The notes under the pieces were generated by a model. That model did no database searches. It saw only the letters and a list, made by a program, of their open reading frames with translations, and had not been told where the DNA came from. From Erysipelothrix sp. UBA3383 (GTDB lineage: Bacteria; Bacillota_I; Bacilli_A; Erysipelotrichales; Erysipelotrichaceae): a stretch of 7,852 nucleotides of DNA. The translations under genes were made by a program, and so were the position numbers. The stretch lies in assembly GCA_002358955.1 (NCBI GenBank), contig DEPV01000028.1, positions 1,158 through 9,009 of the forward strand. The letters are read 5' to 3'. Shown here in pieces: positions 5,059-7,852 of the stretch (position 1 is its first letter; each line of letters opens with the position of its first letter).

Positions 5059-7527
5059 TTAGATATCTAGTTTCAATGATTCAACTTTACTTGTTTTTGG
5101 TTCTTTAGGTTTAGATACCTTCGGCACTTCAACACGATCTTGAACAATCACAACACCACTCTCATCTGTAATTGTAGAGAATGCTTGATCAGGTCCCATG
5201 ATGGTAACATCTTTAATATTGATAACATGCATCTTCTCATTATAAAGACTCATGATATCTTGGATGTTTCCTGAAGTCATTGCCATAACATAGTTAGGAT
5301 TGGACTTCACTTCGCGCATCATTGATAAACCTTGTGTTGCTCGGTTTGATACTTGAAGATCAACTGACTTCATGCGTTTAAACTGATACTTATGAGACAT
5401 GAAGATCACTTCACTTTGGTCTTTTAGGACTAGTGATGCAGCAACTTCATCCCCATCTTTCAGGCGCATTGCGATAACACCCTTACCACGAACACCAATT
5501 GGATTGATCTCATCCAGTGGCATACGTAAGTAACGACCTTGTTTAGAAGTCATGATGATATCATCACCATCTGCTGCAATATGTGCTCCAATTAGAGATG
5601 CTTCTTTATTCAGAGTCATAATGTCATACATACGGTTCATACGTTTTACTTCAAGATCTGGTATGAGAGTTTTCTTAATCATTCCATCACTTGATGTGGT
5701 TACGATGTAACGGTATGTATCAAAGTCTTTGATCACAAAGGCACAGATCAGTGATTCATTGGGTTCAAACTTAACGTATTGATTTAAGTGAGATCCCACA
5801 TCACGCCATCTCGCTTCCTCAATATCATGAACTAGGACCACTCCATAGCGTCCTTGGTCGGATACATAGACTAGGTAGTCTGTAGTTTCAACTTCAGCAC
5901 TGAAGATTGGCATATCATCTTCACGAAGTGCAATAACATCCTTTTGGCTTGATCCATAAGATCTCATGCTTACTTTCTTCAAGTAACCGCCCTTACTTAC
6001 AGTCACCATCACATCTTCCTTACTCATTAGAGATAGAACATCAACCTCTAGGTCTGATATCTCATCTTCAATGATGGAACGACGCTCTGTTGGGAAATGT
6101 TCAATGATTTCATTAAACTCTTCAACCATTAAGTAATTTAACATCACTTTATTATTAATCACCTGGTCAAGATAATCTAAATCATTTGCAAGTTGAGCAA
6201 ACTCTTCTCTAAGTGCATGAATATCAGTAGAAGATAAACGGTAAAGTTGCATATCAACAATTGCAGTTGCCTGCTCTTGTGAGAAATCAAACTCAGCCAT
6301 TAAGTTATCACGTGAACTTGCACGGTTTGTAGAGGCACGAATCACACGGATGATGTCATCCATAATGCTTGATGCCTTCATTAACCCTTCAAGAATATGA
6401 ATGCGTTTTGATTTTTGTGCATGTCTGTATTTCGAACGGTTTAGAACTACTTCTGATCTAAATTCTAAATAAGCATCCAGTACATCTGTAATGGAACATA
6501 CTTTAGGTCTTTGATTCACAATCGCAACCATATTCGCATTATAGTAAACCTGTAATTCTGTATGTTTGTAGTAAAGGTTTAATATGGATTGAGCATCCGC
6601 ATCACGTTTACAATCAATTACAATACGTAATCCATTACGGTCAGACTCATCACGCACATCCATAACATCTCCAAAACCTTCAGATGCTTTAGTAAAGCGT
6701 AATTCATCAATCTTACGAACCACATTAGATTTAATAACCTCATATGGAAGTTCTGTAATGATAATTTGTTTCAATGATTTATTTTGTACAATCTCAGCTT
6801 TCGCTTGAACTACAACACGACCTCGTCCTGTTGACAGAATATCTTTAATACCCTGTTTTGACTGGATCGTAGCACCTGTAGGAAAATCAGGTCCCTTAAT
6901 AATCTCCATGATATCTTCTACTGAAGATTCTGGATTATGTAATCTAAAGATACTTGCTTTAACCACTTCATTTAAGTTAAATGGTGGGATGTTTGTCGCA
7001 TACCCTGCAGCAATCCCGGTACTCCCGTTAATTAATAGGTTCGGAAAACGTGCTGGTAGTACTGAGGGCTCTGTTGTCATATCATCAAAGTTGAGTACAA
7101 AGGGTACGACTTCCTCATCGATATTATCAAGAAGTCGATGTGATAACTTTGAAATACGCGCCTCGGTATAACGCATCGCAGCAGCCGGGTCATCATCAAT
7201 CGACCCATTATTCCCCTGCATATCAATTAAAGGCATGTTCATCTTCCACGGTTGTGATAAACGTACCATCGCATCATAAACTGAGATATCACCATGAGGG
7301 TGATAGTTACCAATAACAAGACCCACAGTCTTAGCAGATTTACGGTATGGTTTATCAAAGAAGTTTTTATCATGATACATCGCATACAGAATACGACGTT
7401 GTACCGGTTTTAAGCCATCACGCACATCGGGTAATGCACGTTCTTGAATGATATATTTAGAATAACGTCCGAAACGTTCTCCAACAATATCTTCCAGAGG
7501 CATTTTTACAATTGCATCATGACTCAT
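5059..7527 (-). CDS. parC: DNA topoisomerase IV subunit A (ParC/GrlA), with Ile at the quinolone-contact serine
   Basis: An 822-residue type IIA topoisomerase A subunit, close in length to Gram-positive ParC (about 800-806). It unlinks daughter chromosomes together with ParE. The N-terminal breakage-reunion domain begins with [20 protein letters not shown] (20-39), a ParC-type sequence. HPHGD is at 76-80 and the catalytic Tyr is residue 120, after Arg119. The coiled-coil and primary dimer region lies at about 345-490, and a beta-pinwheel C-terminal domain at about 500-798. The tail at 801-822 is rich in Lys, Ser and Pro. The resistance-determining segment reads HPHGD-I81-S82-VY-D85, so the first serine, the usual quinolone contact, is Ile (codon ATC at 7285-7287), while the acidic partner (Asp85) is kept. 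The ATG has AGGAGG six bases upstream and overlaps parE by 11 bp. A strong terminator follows. Confidence 0.96.
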   Translation of the reverse strand: MSHDAIVKMPLEDIVGERFGRYSKYIIQERALPDVRDGLKPVQRRILYAMYHDKNFFDKPYRKSAKTVGLVIGNYHPHGDISVYDAMVRLSQPWKMNMPLIDMQGNNGSIDDDPAAAMRYTEARISKLSHRLLDNIDEEVVPFVLNFDDMTTEPSVLPARFPNLLINGSTGIAAGYATNIPPFNLNEVVKASIFRLHNPESSVEDIMEIIKGPDFPTGATIQSKQGIKDILSTGRGRVVVQAKAEIVQNKSLKQIIITELPYEVIKSNVVRKIDELRFTKASEGFGDVMDVRDESDRNGLRIVIDCKRDADAQSILNLYYKHTELQVYYNANMVAIVNQRPKVCSITDVLDAYLEFRSEVVLNRSKYRHAQKSKRIHILEGLMKASSIMDDIIRVIRASTNRASSRDNLMAEFDFSQEQATAIVDMQLYRLSSTDIHALREEFAQLANDLDYLDQVINNKVMLNYLMVEEFNEIIEHFPTERRSIIEDEISDLEVDVLSLMSKEDVMVTVSKGGYLKKVSMRSYGSSQKDVIALREDDMPIFSAEVETTDYLVYVSDQGRYGVVLVHDIEEARWRDVGSHLNQYVKFEPNESLICAFVIKDFDTYRYIVTTSSDGMIKKTLIPDLEVKRMNRMYDIMTLNKEASLIGAHIAADGDDIIMTSKQGRYLRMPLDEINPIGVRGKGVIAMRLKDGDEVAASLVLKDQSEVIFMSHKYQFKRMKSVDLQVSNRATQGLSMMREVKSNPNYVMAMTSGNIQDIMSLYNEKMHVINIKDVTIMGPDQAFSTITDESGVVIVQDRVEVPKVSKPKEPKTSKVESLKLDI

Positions 7528-7852
7528 AGTGTTCCTCCTCTAATGTAAATTGAACGTTTTGTTCAATCCAATCACGTCTTACATCAACTTTATCGCCCAT
7601 CAATACAGATACACGACGGTCCGCTGCCAGTAAGTCATCCACTTGAACTTGAATCAGTGATCGTTTCTCAGGATCCATAGTCGTTTCCCATAACTGATCC
7701 GCGTTCATCTCACCCAGTCCTTTATAACGTTGTAATTCTAATTTACCATATTTGTCTCTAAGTTCTTGCAACTCATCCTCAGTATAAGCATAGGATTCAT
7801 GTTTCCCTGATTTTACTTTATATAAAGGTGGTTGTGCAATATAAACATATCC
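7517..7852 (-). CDS. parE: DNA topoisomerase IV subunit B (ParE/GrlB), C-terminal 111 residues (5' end outside window)
   Basis: The last part of a GyrB/ParE-family ATPase subunit. The frame is open to the right edge, and its first visible residues are [17 protein letters not shown], the start of the C-terminal TOPRIM-side block. The family signature follows: [18 protein letters not shown], then [25 protein letters not shown] and a short acidic tail. A TTG at 7769-7771 is internal to this frame, not a start. ParE rather than GyrB is chosen because the next gene, overlapping by 11 bp, is a ParC-type A subunit, and parE-parC pairing is the usual Gram-positive arrangement. The ATPase domain and the quinolone-related region of ParE lie outside the window. 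Confidence 0.93.
   Translation of the reverse strand, partial: GYVYIAQPPLYKVKSGKHESYAYTEDELQELRDKYGKLELQRYKGLGEMNADQLWETTMDPEKRSLIQVQVDDLLAADRRVSVLMGDKVDVRRDWIEQNVQFTLEEEHYES

Noticed and set aside
6908..7171. Forward-strand open frame of 87 codons
   Set aside because: It is antisense to the highly conserved catalytic region of parC, with no independent coding evidence.
5059..7527. GyrA instead of ParC
   Set aside because: The N-terminal sequence ([20 protein letters not shown]) is ParC-like, no full GyrA box QRRGGKG is seen (only GVRGKG near residue 678), and the gene overlaps its B-subunit partner as parE-parC do.
7517..7771. A separate small gene starting at TTG 7769-7771
   Set aside because: The same frame stays open to the window edge and reads as the ParE C terminus, so the TTG is an internal leucine codon.

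Overview
All genes in this AT-rich window read on the minus strand, so transcription runs from high to low coordinates. The gene content and protein style point to a low-GC Gram-positive bacterium. A NadD enzyme fused to a YqeK-type HD domain suggests the Erysipelotrichia/Mollicutes side of that group, and an Erysipelothrix-like organism is my best guess. That guess is inference only: no rRNA or species marker is present.

Layout from right to left. (1) 7852-5059: the end of parE and complete parC, the two subunits of DNA topoisomerase IV, with overlapping reading frames and a strong hairpin terminator at 5005-5043. (2) 4990-3045: a self-contained three-gene unit with its own consensus promoter. 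It encodes a PadR-family repressor, a membrane protein whose cytoplasmic head resembles the helical domains that accompany PadR regulators, and a single-pass membrane protein of unknown function. Two operator-like dyads sit on the promoter, and a hairpin at 3011-3035 ends the unit. (3) 2903-1: the ribosome-assembly/NAD cluster yqeH, yhbY, nadD-yqeK (one fused gene), rsfS and yqeM (cut by the window edge), driven by an extended -10 promoter. Its genes are separated by at most one base or overlap.

How the genes work together: topoisomerase IV separates daughter chromosomes. The yqeH cluster combines small-subunit assembly (YqeH, probably YhbY), silencing of the large subunit (RsfS), NAD synthesis (NadD) and removal of diadenosine tetraphosphate (YqeK), so it links translation capacity to nucleotide and energy state. 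The PadR unit looks like an autoregulated envelope-sensing or envelope-response module whose trigger and output cannot be read from sequence.

The most consequential single observation is in ParC. The quinolone-contacting serine is isoleucine (codon 81, ATC), the kind of substitution linked to fluoroquinolone resistance in other bacteria. The most novel material is the PadR-linked pair of membrane proteins. No stretch longer than 300 bases lacks a gene. I saw no tRNA, rRNA, CRISPR array, insertion sequence or riboswitch.
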